From assembly GCF_900605015.1 (NCBI RefSeq), contig NZ_LR027573.1, positions 761,135 through 825,134 of the forward strand: 64,000 nt of DNA, in the 5' to 3' direction. Below the pieces are notes generated by a model. The model was not told the DNA's origin, made no database searches, and worked only from the letters and a program-made list of their open reading frames with translations. A program made the position numbers and the translations under genes. Positions 55,184 to 64,000 of this stretch are shown here, in pieces. The first letter of the stretch is position 1; each line of letters starts with the position of its first letter. The DNA is from Olsenella sp. Marseille-P4559. GTDB taxonomy: Bacteria > Actinomycetota > Coriobacteriia > Coriobacteriales > Atopobiaceae.

Positions 55184-56476
55184 TCACATGTCCAAGCTGT
55201 TCGGGTCAAGGAGGAAGTCGAAGAGCCCCATGGTCAGCACGCCGGCATTGTCCATATAGGGCCTCACGACATCCTTCACGACGACGATCTTCTTGAAGCT
55301 GTCGTCGATCAGGCGCAGGGATCGCTTCTCCTGCTCCCGCTTCTCGTCGGTGTCCATGTTGAAGGCGGACTGGATGTAATAGCGCCGAAAGCCCCTGTTC
55401 GCTACGAAGTCAACCTCGTAGCGGGTCCGCTCGTCTTTCCCGTTGATCCTTCGGCGGCGCTCTACGACGCCGACGTCGACGCCGTACCCCCGCATACGGA
55501 GCTCGTTGAAGATGACGTTCTCCATGAGGTGGCTCTCCTCGACCTGCCTGAAGCCCAAGCGCGCGTTGCGCAACCCGACATCCTCGTAGTAGTACTTCTT
55601 GGGCGTCCCGATGTACCTGCGCCCCTTAATGTCATACCGCACGGCCTCGGTCACGAGGAACGCATCCTCGAGATAGCCCACGAAGCGCTTCACCGTGACC
55701 TCGTCGATGCTCGATTGCAGCACCGATCCGAAAGTGGCGGCAATCTTGTGGGGATTCGTAAGCGAGCCCACGGACGAGGCCAGGATATCGATGACGTCCT
55801 CGAGCTCCTGGGTCTTGGAAACATGATTGCGCGCAATCACGTCGTTGAGGTACACCTCGTCGAACAGCCGGGAGAGGTAGGAGGCCTTCTGCTCGTCGGT
55901 GGGCATCGACGCCAAAAGCGGCATGCCCCCGTATAGCATGTACTCGGCCCAAGCTTGGTAGCGGTCGCCATCGTAGTTCTGCATGAACTCGGAGAATGAC
56001 AGCGGCATCACGTGAATCTCGTCCCCGCGGCCGCGAAACTCTGTCATGACGTCTTTGGAGAGGAAGCGCGAGTTGCTGCCGGTGACGTACACGTCAACGT
56101 TGCGACGATGCAGGAGGCCGTTCAAGACATCGTAGATGCCGAGCGGGGCCTTGCTCTTGCCGCGCAGCTCTTCCTCGCTTATCGCATACTGCACTTCGTC
56201 CAAGAGGACGTAGTAGGGTCCTTCGTCATCACCGATGCGATTGGCAAGGTATCTGTCGAGTTCGTCGGGATCGCGGTAGCGGGCATTCTCCCGCACGTCG
56301 AGAGCGAGCTCGATGATATGGGCGTCGTCAATCCCCGATTCCTTCAAGAATCTCCTGAATAGCGTGAACAGCAGGTATGTCTTGCCGCACCTTCGAACAC
56401 CGGTGATGACCTTCACCATCCCGTTGCCCATCCGCAGCTTCAGGTTGTCGATGTATGTATCGCGCGAAGCCTCCAT
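55184..56476 (-). CDS. AAA_14/DUF4143 ATPase
   Basis: 430 residues. GMVKVITGVRRCGKTYLLFT (Walker A GVRRCGKT), PYYVLLDEVQYAI (Walker B), VYVTGSNSRFLSKDVMTEFR (sensor) and EIHVMPLSFSEFM form the AAA_14 ATPase. The C-terminal DUF4143 domain follows (YYYEDVGLRNARLGFRQVEE, then HLMENVIFNELRMRGYGVDV and YEVDFVAN, a nuclease-like segment). The family is widespread in host-associated bacteria; its role is unclear, and it may act on DNA. The gene is complete. The decayed XRE/AbrB regulator is divergent from it. Confidence 0.88.
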   Translation of the reverse strand: MEASRDTYIDNLKLRMGNGMVKVITGVRRCGKTYLLFTLFRRFLKESGIDDAHIIELALDVRENARYRDPDELDRYLANRIGDDEGPYYVLLDEVQYAISEEELRGKSKAPLGIYDVLNGLLHRRNVDVYVTGSNSRFLSKDVMTEFRGRGDEIHVMPLSFSEFMQNYDGDRYQAWAEYMLYGGMPLLASMPTDEQKASYLSRLFDEVYLNDVIARNHVSKTQELEDVIDILASSVGSLTNPHKIAATFGSVLQSSIDEVTVKRFVGYLEDAFLVTEAVRYDIKGRRYIGTPKKYYYEDVGLRNARLGFRQVEESHLMENVIFNELRMRGYGVDVGVVERRRRINGKDERTRYEVDFVANRGFRRYYIQSAFNMDTDEKREQEKRSLRLIDDSFKKIVVVKDVVRPYMDNAGVLTMGLFDFLLDPNSLDM

Positions 56477-56607
56477 GCGCCCTCCTAACGACGGACTGAT
56501 TATTCCATAAATATGTCGTAAGCGTCAATAATCTGGAATACATCAATGCCCAGATGTAGAGATGGACGCAACCAAAGCTAACGGAAATTACCGATATCCG
56601 CCAAGAC

Positions 56608-57047
56608 ATGCTTAAAGACAACCTGCTCATGCTGAGGGACATCCACGGCTTCTCGCAGGAAGAGATCGCGGGCAAGATAGGCATCTCCCGCCAGGCGTAC
56701 GCCAAGTAGGAGAGCAGCGCCACCATCCCCGACATCGAGAAGCGCGCGCGGCTTGCGCACGTGTACGGCACCACGGTGGACGCCCTGCTGAGGGCCGAAG
56801 AGATGGACGACGGCCGCATGCTGCTCCCCGCGCCGAGGGGCAAGAACATATGGGGCACCGTACGCGTGAACGAGCACGGTCAGATCGTCATCCCGAAGGA
56901 GGAGGCACGCGAACACTTCGCCTTCGCGCGGGCCAGAAGCTCGTCCTGCTGAGCGAGGAGGACGAGGGGTTCGCCCTGGTCCCTGTCGAAATCTTCGAGC
57001 GGAAGATCGAACTCGTGAATCAGGCTTTGTCCCCTGTCAGCGAGTGA
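56608..57047 (+). pseudogene. XRE regulator with AbrB-like domain, TAG plus frameshift
   Basis: MLKDNLLMLRDIHGFSQEEI, GISRQAYAK then TAG (56707-56709) where Trp is expected, then ATIPDIEKRARLAHVYGTTV: a Cro/CI helix-turn-helix. NIWGTVRVNEHGQIVIPKEE is a SpoVT/AbrB-like domain. Near 56930 a second lesion shifts the frame; the proper end GQKLVLLSEEDEGFALVPVE runs to 57047. Two separate lesions make it non-functional. It may once have regulated the divergent DUF4143 ATPase. Confidence 0.75.
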
Positions 57048-57081
57048 CGTACGGCGAGGGCCGCCGGGCGGAGGGTTCCCG

Positions 57082-57507
57082 CTACTTGCCCCTGTGCTTC
57101 CGCTTGCGCTTCTCCCGTCTCCGCTCGAAGCGCTCCAGCCTCTCCTGCTCGCGTTGCTCGCGGGCACCGGCCTTGCGCTGCTGGGCCTGTGCCTCGCGTT
57201 CCTCCGACAGCGCCTGCTGGGCCTTCGTGGACGGGCCTCTCTGCTTGAGTGCCTGCGAGACCTCGCGCTGACGGCGTTTGGGGTTCGACGAGGCTTTCGG
57301 CGCGCGTTCGTGCGCAATCGACTCAGTGAAGCGAAGATCGTTCCACCCCTCGCACACGAGCTGCTGAATCTCTTCTGCAGAGGGTTCGGCGCCGAACACG
57401 ACGCGACATGCGCTGAGCCGTCCGCCCTCGACGCGCTTGAACATCCCCACCCAGAACCGGCCGTCGTGATAGACGGTCAGGGTGGAGGATACCCTAACTT
57501 CCCGCAT
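57082..57507 (-). CDS. yjdF: YjdF-family protein (DUF2992)
   Basis: 141 residues. MREVRVSSTLTVYHDGRFWV, then RLSACRVVFGAEPSAEEIQQ and LVCEGWNDLRF are the DUF2992 core; the second half is a highly charged Gln/Arg/Glu/Lys-rich coil ending RREKRKRKHRGK, typical of YjdF and suggestive of RNA binding. AAGGAGG precedes the start at 57507. In many bacteria yjdF lies under the yjdF riboswitch for azaaromatic compounds. Function unknown. Confidence 0.88.
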   Translation of the reverse strand: MREVRVSSTLTVYHDGRFWVGMFKRVEGGRLSACRVVFGAEPSAEEIQQLVCEGWNDLRFTESIAHERAPKASSNPKRRQREVSQALKQRGPSTKAQQALSEEREAQAQQRKAGAREQREQERLERFERRREKRKRKHRGK

Positions 57508-57660
57508 GGCGATTTCCTCCTTTATGTAGATGCCACGCGGAGAAGGGACAACCAAGGAGGCAGGTTACTGGCGCCCGGGCGGGTGCACCCCGACTACCCG
57601 ACGGGGTCGTGTTTTCATCTCCGACTTCCAAACGTTACCACTGACGGCTCGTTTTCGAAA
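57508..57660 (-). promoter_or_regulatory. structured 5' leader of yjdF (possible yjdF riboswitch)
   Basis: The 150 bases upstream of yjdF are GC-rich with local inverted repeats (for example CGACCCCG near 57600 with CGGGGT nearby). A yjdF-motif riboswitch is expected here from family knowledge, but I could not align the conserved core by eye. The remaining stretch to 58019 holds no gene I can support. Confidence 0.3.
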
Positions 57661-58019
57661 GCAGGGCAGTACACCGAGCGCAACTCCACAGCAAAGGAAG
57701 GCCGGCCGTCTTCCGGAAGAGGGGCAGACTCGCATACGATATGGTAGACGATTGCAAGCAGTGCTGCATGAGCCGTCCGTGCAGAGCATCTCTGCAGATA
57801 CAGCGGCAACAGGGCCTGATCGTTGGAATGATAGGCATATGCCCAACGCGAGCGTTGCGTACGCGCATATATTTTGCCTTTGGGCTGGCATTGGCAGCGC
57901 TCAGCACCGCAGCGGACATGTACCTTCTAGTAAGCTTTTTGTCGGTAGTCCAGTCGTGACGCGACATGCCGTTTCGACGCAAACCGGCTCGCAAAAACCA
58001 TTGTGATACACTTTTAGCC

Positions 58020-59063
58020 ATGGAACGCACAAGAGCCATCCATATCAGCCTGCACGTTGCCGTTTGCACCCTTGTCGCGCTCCTGCTCTGCACCTGCCTT
58101 GCGGGATGCGAGAGCACGGGTATGGGCGAGTTCGGCTCCTCAAGCGACACGTCGGCCCTCTGGAACCGACAGGCCCCAGAAGGGGGCGGTGCCATCCACG
58201 TTACGGGCGACAGCTCCTCTTGGTTCTGGAAAACCTACCAGTTCGATGCCGACGGCAGACTCGTCGCGAAAGAGAGCTTCAGCCCTGAGGGAGGCACGTG
58301 GTCGATTGCGAACTACCACTACGACAGCCAGGGAAGGCTCTCTTCGGTTACCGGCTCATGCGAGGGAGGCGGACCGAACACGACAAGGTCGTTCGAGACC
58401 ACTTACAGCTATCGCGATGACGGCAGCTTCGACGTTTTCCGTCGCGATGGCGGCGCGCTGTCCATGACGAAGAGCTACGACGCCGCCGGGAGGATCGTCG
58501 AATCGCATTCCTTCTTCTCCTCCAGCGACCGCGAGGACCGCGAGACCTTCGCGTACGACGACCAGGGCCGCCAAACGGCGCACTGGTACTTCAATAACGA
58601 CGAGGTCAACTGGAGCAGCTCCCAAACGTACGAGTACGATACCGACGACCAGGGCGACTTCAAGCGTACCTACTATTACGACGCGAACACGCAGCAACCG
58701 AACCTCTGCCTCACGGAATGGCTCGACTCCGAAGGGCGCCCGGTCAAGTCGGCGGACTCGACGTTGCAAGATGACGGGACCTGGACCCTCGACGGCTCGT
58801 CCATCGAGACCTACACGTACAGCGAGACGATCGAGTACTACCCTGGCACGGCCACCGTGTCCTCGAAGACGGAGGTGTGCGACTCGAGCGACCCGTCGGA
58901 CTCGTCCGTGTCCACGACCGCCTACGACGAGCGGGGGTTCCCCGTCTCACGCACGCGGATGGCCTTCGGCGAGGCCCACGTCACGTCGGCCGAGTACAAG
59001 GGCAACGTGCCCGCAGGGTTCTTGGACGATGACTTGGACGCCCCCGGGACTCCCTCGTCCTAG
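58020..59063 (+). CDS. secreted lipoprotein with YD-like repeats
   Basis: 347 residues. The N-terminus MERTRAIHISLHVAVCTLVA, then LLLCTCLAGCES is a lipoprotein signal with lipobox LAGC. The mature protein consists of short repeating units of the form Y.YD..G+L (FDADGRLVAKESF, YHYDSQGRLSSVTG, YDAAGRIVESHSF, YDDQGRQTAHWYF), like YD/RHS-type sugar- or ligand-binding repeats. No toxin domain is attached. The start is chosen for the signal sequence; no good ribosome-binding site is visible. Probably a surface protein of unknown function. Confidence 0.75.
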   Translation: MERTRAIHISLHVAVCTLVALLLCTCLAGCESTGMGEFGSSSDTSALWNRQAPEGGGAIHVTGDSSSWFWKTYQFDADGRLVAKESFSPEGGTWSIANYHYDSQGRLSSVTGSCEGGGPNTTRSFETTYSYRDDGSFDVFRRDGGALSMTKSYDAAGRIVESHSFFSSSDREDRETFAYDDQGRQTAHWYFNNDEVNWSSSQTYEYDTDDQGDFKRTYYYDANTQQPNLCLTEWLDSEGRPVKSADSTLQDDGTWTLDGSSIETYTYSETIEYYPGTATVSSKTEVCDSSDPSDSSVSTTAYDERGFPVSRTRMAFGEAHVTSAEYKGNVPAGFLDDDLDAPGTPSS

Positions 59064-59105
59064 GTCGCCGGCGGGCTTCCCCTGATCGCGCCGCGCCTCC
59101 GCGTA

Positions 59106-59914
59106 TTACTTGACTACGCCGACGAAGAAGCGGTCGCCCTCGGCTATAGCGGTTACCGTTCGGTCGGGTTCGACGAGCCCGCCCAAGCTGACGAGCTTGA
59201 AATTCAGGGACTCGTCGGGGTCCCAGCGGTACACGCCCGCCGGGGAATCGTCTACCTTCATCGCGCATGTGATGCCCTGCACCCAATCGGAAACATGCGC
59301 GATGTAGAGCGCTCCCGACACGGACACGCTGGGCGGTCGGTCCATGCCGATGGCACGCCCCTTTTCGTCGTTCGCCTCGGGCAGATTATCCGCGTTCTCC
59401 TGAAGCTCGTTTTTCAGTTGCTCCGCGGTTACGGGCGATTCCTCGAGCGTCACGTCCCCGTCCTGCAGGTCGATCGAATCGGTGTTCGAGCACGCCATGA
59501 CGTAGATGCCCGGTGCGGCCTCGATGAAATGCTGGACGACCCAGGTACGCTCCCCTTCCGTATCGTCCATCGTGGCGATTGCGCTGTCATCCTCCGGGTT
59601 GCCGCTATAGCCGTTCGCAGGCATAGCGCCATCGGGGAGCGCGGCGGCATCGCGCACCATCACATACACGTCGCATTCCCCAAAGCTCGCCTCTAGACTG
59701 TCGGCAAGGTTTTCGGCGCGAGCGCGAGCTCGCCTGCCGCCGAGCCGGCAAGGATCCATATGCCGCCTGCGATAAAGAGGACGGACAGGGTGTAAACCAT
59801 ACAGCACCAGAGTCCCCACACAAGGCGACCTGAGGCATCCCGCGCCCATGCGTCCGGCGAGGCGCAGCATCGATAGGAACGCGTGCGGCGTGCGGCGTTC
59901 ACGCGTTCTGCCAA
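59106..59914 (-). pseudogene. uncharacterised membrane-anchored protein, frameshift after the membrane segment
   Basis: The N-terminal frame (from 59914) has one membrane segment, LVWGLWCCMVYTLSVLFIAG. In the GC repeat near 59725-59735 the frame must shift to continue ENLADSLEASFGECDVYVMV, then MDDTEGERTWVVQHFIEAAP, and NFKLVSLGGLVEPDRTVTA at the end. The C-terminal 210 residues look like a soluble extracytoplasmic domain; I do not recognise the family. The N-terminus may begin before 59914. Confidence 0.55.
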
Positions 59915-60098
59915 AAAGCGCGAAAGCTGCGTGCGGCCCTCTTCGTCCAGCTCTGACGCGTCAGCGCAGACGTCGGAGAGATGGGGGCAGACCTACGACC
60001 GTCGAGCTTCCTGAGGCGTACTTGTCAGCCGACAAGCGGGAGAACCCTCCGTTGGGTGCTCGGTCCGTGCTCAGGCGAAGAGAGCTCACAATGCCGTT

Positions 60099-60977
60099 CT
60101 ATAGGGTCGTATTGGTGGCCGCCTCAGGCTCCTTTTCCTGCGCAGCCAGCCATTCCGAGGACTGTCGGGCCATATAGCAGTCCCCGCCGTTCTCGGCGAC
60201 AAACGTGTAGCCCTCGCGCGCGGCCGCGATATCGCCGCGAGCCTCAGCGAGCTGGGCGCGGCAGTGCTCCATGCTCACCTTCTGCTGCTGGGTGAGGCTG
60301 AGGGCGCTCATCGCCCCCAGAAGCTCGTTGCAGCGCTGCCATTCCCCGTCCCCCAAAGCAATGTCGAAGTCGATCCACGCGACGATCAGGTCGGCGGTCC
60401 TGCGCGCTGGAGCCGAGACGCGTCCGCCCGAGCAAAGGGCGACAACCCGCCCGCGAACATTTGCCTGCTCGTCTCGGTCGTGGCGATGCCTGGCTACAAC
60501 TGCGCGCACGTTGCATGCCGAAAGCCTGTTGGACATGCTCAATTTTGGGGTGGATTCCACCTTGTCCACCCATTGCAAGGCGATGTCGTCGTAGCCGAGC
60601 TGCGCCGAGCACATGGCGTAGAGCACCTCGTAAATCGGCGCCTCGCGCCGCCCTTTGCGCTTCTCCATCAAAAGCGACGCTACCTCGAGCATCTTTTGGG
60701 CGTTGCAGTCCGTGGACAGGATGTCCAAAAGCCCACGGAAGTTGCGCGTGTTGAGAATGAGAGAGGCAAACGACACGATCGCGCACAGCACCAGGTACGA
60801 GACAATAGCCTCGATGCTCGGCTCCTGCTGGATGATGGAGGCCGCACAGACAATCAAAACGAAGAAGATGACGAACCCAATGCGACGGTGCCTAGCGAGA
60901 AACTTTCGTACGGCTTCCTGCGCACTCATGTCCGCATAATGTGATTTGACATGAAGCGTTTCGGGTCGTTTCGACAT
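60099..60977 (-). CDS. uncharacterised membrane protein with TPR-like C-terminus
   Basis: 292 residues. Two adjacent membrane spans (IGFVIFFVLIVCAASII, then AIVSYLVLCAIVSFASLIL) are followed by about 190 residues of helical pairs (VLYAMCSAQLGYDDIALQWV, then CRAQLAEARGDIAAAREGYT) resembling TPR units, probably cytoplasmic. AAGGA precedes the start at 60977; the frame runs 35 codons further without support. Function unknown. It lies in the same direction as the other membrane protein and may be related to it in role. Confidence 0.65.
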   Translation of the reverse strand: MSKRPETLHVKSHYADMSAQEAVRKFLARHRRIGFVIFFVLIVCAASIIQQEPSIEAIVSYLVLCAIVSFASLILNTRNFRGLLDILSTDCNAQKMLEVASLLMEKRKGRREAPIYEVLYAMCSAQLGYDDIALQWVDKVESTPKLSMSNRLSACNVRAVVARHRHDRDEQANVRGRVVALCSGGRVSAPARRTADLIVAWIDFDIALGDGEWQRCNELLGAMSALSLTQQQKVSMEHCRAQLAEARGDIAAAREGYTFVAENGGDCYMARQSSEWLAAQEKEPEAATNTTL

Positions 60978-61366
60978 AGCATTCCTTCCGAATTGGTAGA
61001 GGGAATCTCGTCTGCGTATGTCGCAGGCGCTCTTAACCGTCCGTGCCGACGTGGTATACGAGTACGATTCTTGGCCTAGCAACCAACGAGGTTATCGTAC
61101 CACCCCTCCATTTGCGTCCTGCGTTACGCGAAGGCGTGATGGATTGACGCATACCTTGCCCGACTGCGCATGCGCGAGATAAAGGACCGTCTAGGGGTAC
61201 GGCAGCGAAAGCGTGCGGGCGCTTAGACGCTTAAGCGTTTCGGCAGGTCAAAGCCGTGCAAAAGACTTCTTGCACGCGTGGGGGCGCTCGATACGGCACG
61301 TTCCAAAGGCATTTGATGGTAGCATTGCCCCACTAGGCGCATCCTTTGACCGTCGAAGGGAGGAGC

Positions 61367-61956
61367 ATGGAGCTCGCATTGCAGATACGCCGGCTCAGGA
61401 ACGAGAGGAACCTGTCCCAGGACGACTTGGCGCAGACGACATACGTCTCGCGCCAGACGGTCTCGAACTGGGAGAGGGACCGGACCTACCCGGACGTGCA
61501 CAGCCTGCTCCTGCTCTCCGGACTCTTCGACACGACCGTTGACGAACTGATCAAGGGAGACGTCGTAAAGATGGAAGAGCTGCTGGAAAGCAAGGAGCCC
61601 TACAAGCGTATGACCAGGTTGGTGACGGGCGACATCGCTTTCCTTTTGGGAGGGGTTGCCCTGTTGGCCCTGGGGCTGTACCGATTCGGCTGGGGGACGG
61701 TTCCCTCCTACATCATCTTCGCCCTCATGGGCGGCATGGGCCTCGCCCTTGCGCGCCAGGTCGATCTCATAAAAAGTACGACCTGGCCGCGTATTGGGAG
61801 ATCGTCGCCTTCTCCAAGGGCGAGCCGGTCGATTGCGACGAGTCCGAGGCAGGCTTCGCGCGCGTGCACCCTGCTGTCATGAGGGCCTTCTATGCGGTGG
61901 CCTCTGCAGCCGTCGGGCTCGTCGTGGCGCTCCTGCTCATCCTGGTCTTGCGGTGA
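61367..61956 (+). pseudogene. XRE-family regulator with C-terminal membrane segments, A-run frameshift
   Basis: MELALQIRRLRNERNLSQDD, then LAQTTYVSRQTVSNWERDRT is a Cro/CI helix-turn-helix; a membrane pair follows (FLLGGVALLALGLYRFGWGT, then YIIFALMGGMGLALA). GGGAGGAGC precedes the start at 61367. At the A run near 61770-61774 one A seems missing: the natural continuation YDLAAYWEIVAFSKGEPVD and a last membrane span (ASAAVGLVVALLLILVL) lie in the next frame to 61956. DNA-binding part intact. Membrane-bound XRE regulators of this design are common in Coriobacteria and Firmicutes. Confidence 0.75.
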
Positions 61957-62335
61957 ACACGGCGACCGCATGCGGACCATATGCGTCTCGGCCGCTGGAG
62001 GGAGGGCGTCGGGGCTTGGCGCGTGGGCCGCGCTTCCGTACTGCCGCCCGTGTCTGGACGGGGCAGGGGGGGGGATTGCAATTGCCAGGCAAGGGTCCCC
62101 GAGTCAGGTAAAATGGGCTCCTAAGGCAAGAGGCCCGGGCATGGGTCCGCCGTTCGGACGGCGCCGCGCGCGTGGAAGGGCATGGCTGACGCGGAGAGGG
62201 CGGGCGACGTCACGCCCGAGGAGTATGCCGAGTGGGGGCCGGATTCGGCACGTGGGCGGCTGGTCGAATGCCTCCGAACCCCCACGACCGGGAGAAGAAC
62301 GCAGATGGACTCGAGTTCGCGCGCTGGAGGACGCC
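61957..62335. other. intergenic region, no gene recognised
   Basis: About 380 bases between the XRE regulator and the methyltransferase. A G run lies at about 62066-62074. Plus-strand frames are open but show no motif and very high Arg content typical of GC-rich non-coding sequence. Confidence 0.4.
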
Positions 62336-63085
62336 ATGGACTACCGGGAGATGAACGCAGAGGCGATAGACGAGTGGGTCGAAGGCGGCTGGGAATGGGG
62401 ACGTCCAATACCGCACGAGGAATTTGAACGAGCGAAGGCGGGCGACTGGGATGTCGTGCTCACCCCAACCAAGCCGGTCCCGCACGAATGGCTTGGAAAC
62501 CTGGACGGCAAGGAGGTCCTGGGGCTCGCCAGCGGCGGGGGCCAGCAGATGCCGATCCTCGCGGCGCTCGGCGCGCGGTGCACCGTCCTGGACTACTCGG
62601 AGAGGCAGCTTGAGAGCGAAGAGCTGGTCGCACGGAGGGAAGGGTACGACATCCGCGTGGTCCGGGCGGACATGGCGCTGCGGCTCCCCTTCGAGGACGG
62701 GAGCTTCGACGTCGTCTTCCATCCGGTCTCCAACTGCTATGTCGAGGACGTCGGGCCCATCTGGAGGGAGTGCCACCGTGTGCTGAGGAAGGGCGGCGTC
62801 CTTCTCGCGGGCGTAGACCACTATGTCAACTACATCGTGGACCAGGACGAGGAGAGGGTCGTCAACCGCCTCCCGTTCAACCCGTTGAAGGATGAGGAGC
62901 AAATGAGACGGGCGGAGCGCGAGGGCGGCCCCGTGAGGTTCTCCCATTCGCTCGAGGAGCAGATCGGCGGGCTGCTGGAGGCGGGCTTCACGCTGATGGA
63001 CCTCTACGAGGACACCAACGGGGAAGGACGCCTCCACAAGCTGAATATACCGACGTACATCGCGACGAGGTCCGTGAAGGGCTGA
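62336..63085 (+). CDS. class I SAM-dependent methyltransferase
   Basis: 249 residues. MDYREMNAEAIDEWVEGGWE, then VLGLASGGGQQMPILAALGA (motif I), CTVLDYSERQLESEE (motif II), FEDGSFDVVFHPVSNCYVED (motif IV) and HRVLRKGGVLLAGVDHYVNY follow the Methyltransf_11/25 type in which GLASGGGQQ replaces the usual GCGxG. GGAGG lies six bases before the start at 62336, which rules out the longer open frame. Substrate unknown; a small-molecule target is likely. Confidence 0.88.
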   Translation: MDYREMNAEAIDEWVEGGWEWGRPIPHEEFERAKAGDWDVVLTPTKPVPHEWLGNLDGKEVLGLASGGGQQMPILAALGARCTVLDYSERQLESEELVARREGYDIRVVRADMALRLPFEDGSFDVVFHPVSNCYVEDVGPIWRECHRVLRKGGVLLAGVDHYVNYIVDQDEERVVNRLPFNPLKDEEQMRRAEREGGPVRFSHSLEEQIGGLLEAGFTLMDLYEDTNGEGRLHKLNIPTYIATRSVKG

Positions 63086-63439
63086 TTCGGCGAGGGGGCG
63101 GCATCGTCTCGGAGGGCCCATCGGGCGGGGGGCGAATCCGACCCCCCTGCAAGTCGCCTCCAGGATAGTTGCGGATCAGGGATGCGGCCTCCGGGACGCG
63201 TTTCCCCTGCCGAGACGTCCCTTTGGGGCCCGGTCCGCCGAGAATTTACTCCTCCAGCTTCACCTGGGGTTTCGTGTTTCAAACCCTCGGAAAGAGTCGC
63301 TGATTAGGGATTGATTCGGACCACCCGGGAACCGTCCGTTTCCGCGCCGGGAATCGTTGCAGGCGGCTTCGCGGAATGGCATGACGCGCCACTGCGCGCA
63401 CCGTGCCCCAGCCTCCGCCAACGGTTGTCGCCCGGGAAA
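63086..63439. other. intergenic region, no gene recognised
   Basis: About 350 bases between the methyltransferase and the AbiEii remnant. Short frames on both strands show no motif. A hairpin-like pair GGGTTT/AAACCC around 63267-63285 is the only visible structure. Confidence 0.4.
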
Positions 63440-63760
63440 TCAATCAGCCTCCCGACCGATTGCGCGGTCGCCGAGCCCCACCGCTGTATCGACGACTTCG
63501 TAGAAGGAGATTCCCGCAGCGTAGGGTGCCGACCTGACATACGACTCCCAGACCGAAGCCATCTGCTCTGAGCCGCGGACGGATTCGAGTACGCTCCGGT
63601 ATTCCGGCACAGCGGCGCTCGACCCTCGCTTCGCGGCCGTGGCCTTCAGCGCGGCTTCGACCTCGTCGTAGTCGATGCCGTCGCCGTGGGATCTCAGAAG
63701 CGCGTATATGTCGTGGAAGTCCCTAGGGAAACGCTGGACAAATGGGAATTGCCCCTTTTT
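63440..63760 (-). pseudogene. AbiEii-type toxin C-terminal remnant
   Basis: FPRDFHDIYALLRSHGDGID, then ALKATAAKRGSSAAVPEYRS and YVRSAPYAAGISFYEVVDTA match the C-terminal helical part of AbiEii/AbiGii nucleotidyltransferase toxins (KDFYDIY, TxxxRG, YAxxxxFxxV). The nucleotidyltransferase core that should precede it is absent; upstream sequence (63760-63946) is open but unrelated. It differs from the intact AbiEii at 32726-33721. No gene is recognisable from 63760 to the window end. Confidence 0.65.
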
Positions 63761-64000
63761 GTGGCAGAGGCGGCTCCGGCAGGCCCGGACAGCCCCATTC
63801 ACGGATGCGCCGGGCCCGCCGGAGGCTCCCCGAGGCCCTGCCTCGCCCCTGAGGGGCGGCGGCATCCGCGCTGTCTCTTTTACCCATCTGACGCTGGCGG
63901 CGAGCCTACGCGCGGAGGTGCTTGGGTGGGCGCCGTCCGTACACAAAAGAAGACTGATAGATTGAGGACTGGCTGTCGTCGGTGTTCGTGGTCATCCTAG

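Noticed and set aside
53946..55259. Long plus-strand frame opposite the alpha/beta hydrolase
   Set aside because: Composition is Ala/Pro/Arg/His-rich without motifs, while the minus strand has clear hydrolase motifs.
8057..56709. Genome-wide reassignment of TAG to an amino acid
   Set aside because: Several intact genes here end in TAG at the expected length (for example 2671, 3211, 9136), so TAG works as a stop; kept only as a suppressor question.
57741..57959. 72-codon plus-strand frame with a hydrophobic stretch before the YD-like lipoprotein gene
   Set aside because: No ribosome-binding site and no family; the hydrophobic part could arise by chance in this leader region.

Overview
The window is GC-rich, densely coded bacterial DNA. 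Its gene repertoire fits a gut or oral Coriobacteriia actinobacterium, Olsenella/Atopobium-like. That placement is an inference from protein resemblance: there is no rRNA or tRNA gene here to test it. I see no CRISPR array. The stretch is accessory-rich: defence genes, mobile-element scars and decayed genes sit between short housekeeping or metabolic operons.

Layout. 0-4 kb: an ABC-F ATPase, a flavin reductase-like protein, a nitroreductase and a DUF3267 membrane metalloprotease. 4.1-13.1 kb: a co-directional defence island made of a single-chain Type ISP restriction-modification enzyme (interrupted by one in-frame TAG), a ParB-like protein, an OLD-like AAA ATPase/TOPRIM protein and a D12-class adenine methylase. 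13.1-15.4 kb: an AlbA_2/ATPase/winged-helix gene flanked by copies of a 10-mer and by a 106-bp direct repeat of a neighbouring hydrolase gene's tail. 15.3-23.3 kb: hydrolase, methyltransferase, a broken YhhX-like oxidoreductase, an encapsulin with ferritin-like cargo, two Fic genes with palindromic operators, and an aldo/keto reductase. 23.6-32.7 kb: remains of a prophage head module (terminase, portal, scaffold, capsid). Between portal and scaffold lie an IS3 remnant and a decayed defence cluster: GmrSD C-terminus, a large glycine-rich membrane protein translationally coupled to AbiH, and a PD-(D/E)XK nuclease. 32.7-35.9 kb: an intact AbiE toxin-antitoxin pair and an IS256-family element. 36.2-41 kb: a fructose-family PTS operon with two class II aldolases and an RpiR regulator. 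41-43.8 kb: a B12-binding radical SAM gene, an NTF2-like protein and an AraC-GyrI pseudogene. 44-47.1 kb: a four-gene LXG-type (type VII secretion) effector cassette in which every junction is an ATGA overlap. 47.5-64 kb: a dGTPase, a 109-bp palindromic MITE candidate, several regulators, methyltransferases, hydrolases, a DUF4143 ATPase, yjdF, lipoprotein and membrane proteins, and an AbiEii remnant.

The recurring theme is lesions. Many otherwise recognisable genes carry one in-frame stop (seven TAG, one TGA) or a one-base indel, often in a G, C or A run. Either the region is decaying or the assembly has indel errors; raw-read checking decides this. The strongest candidates for an under-described system are the glycine-rich protein plus AbiH pair and the LXG cassette in an actinobacterial background.
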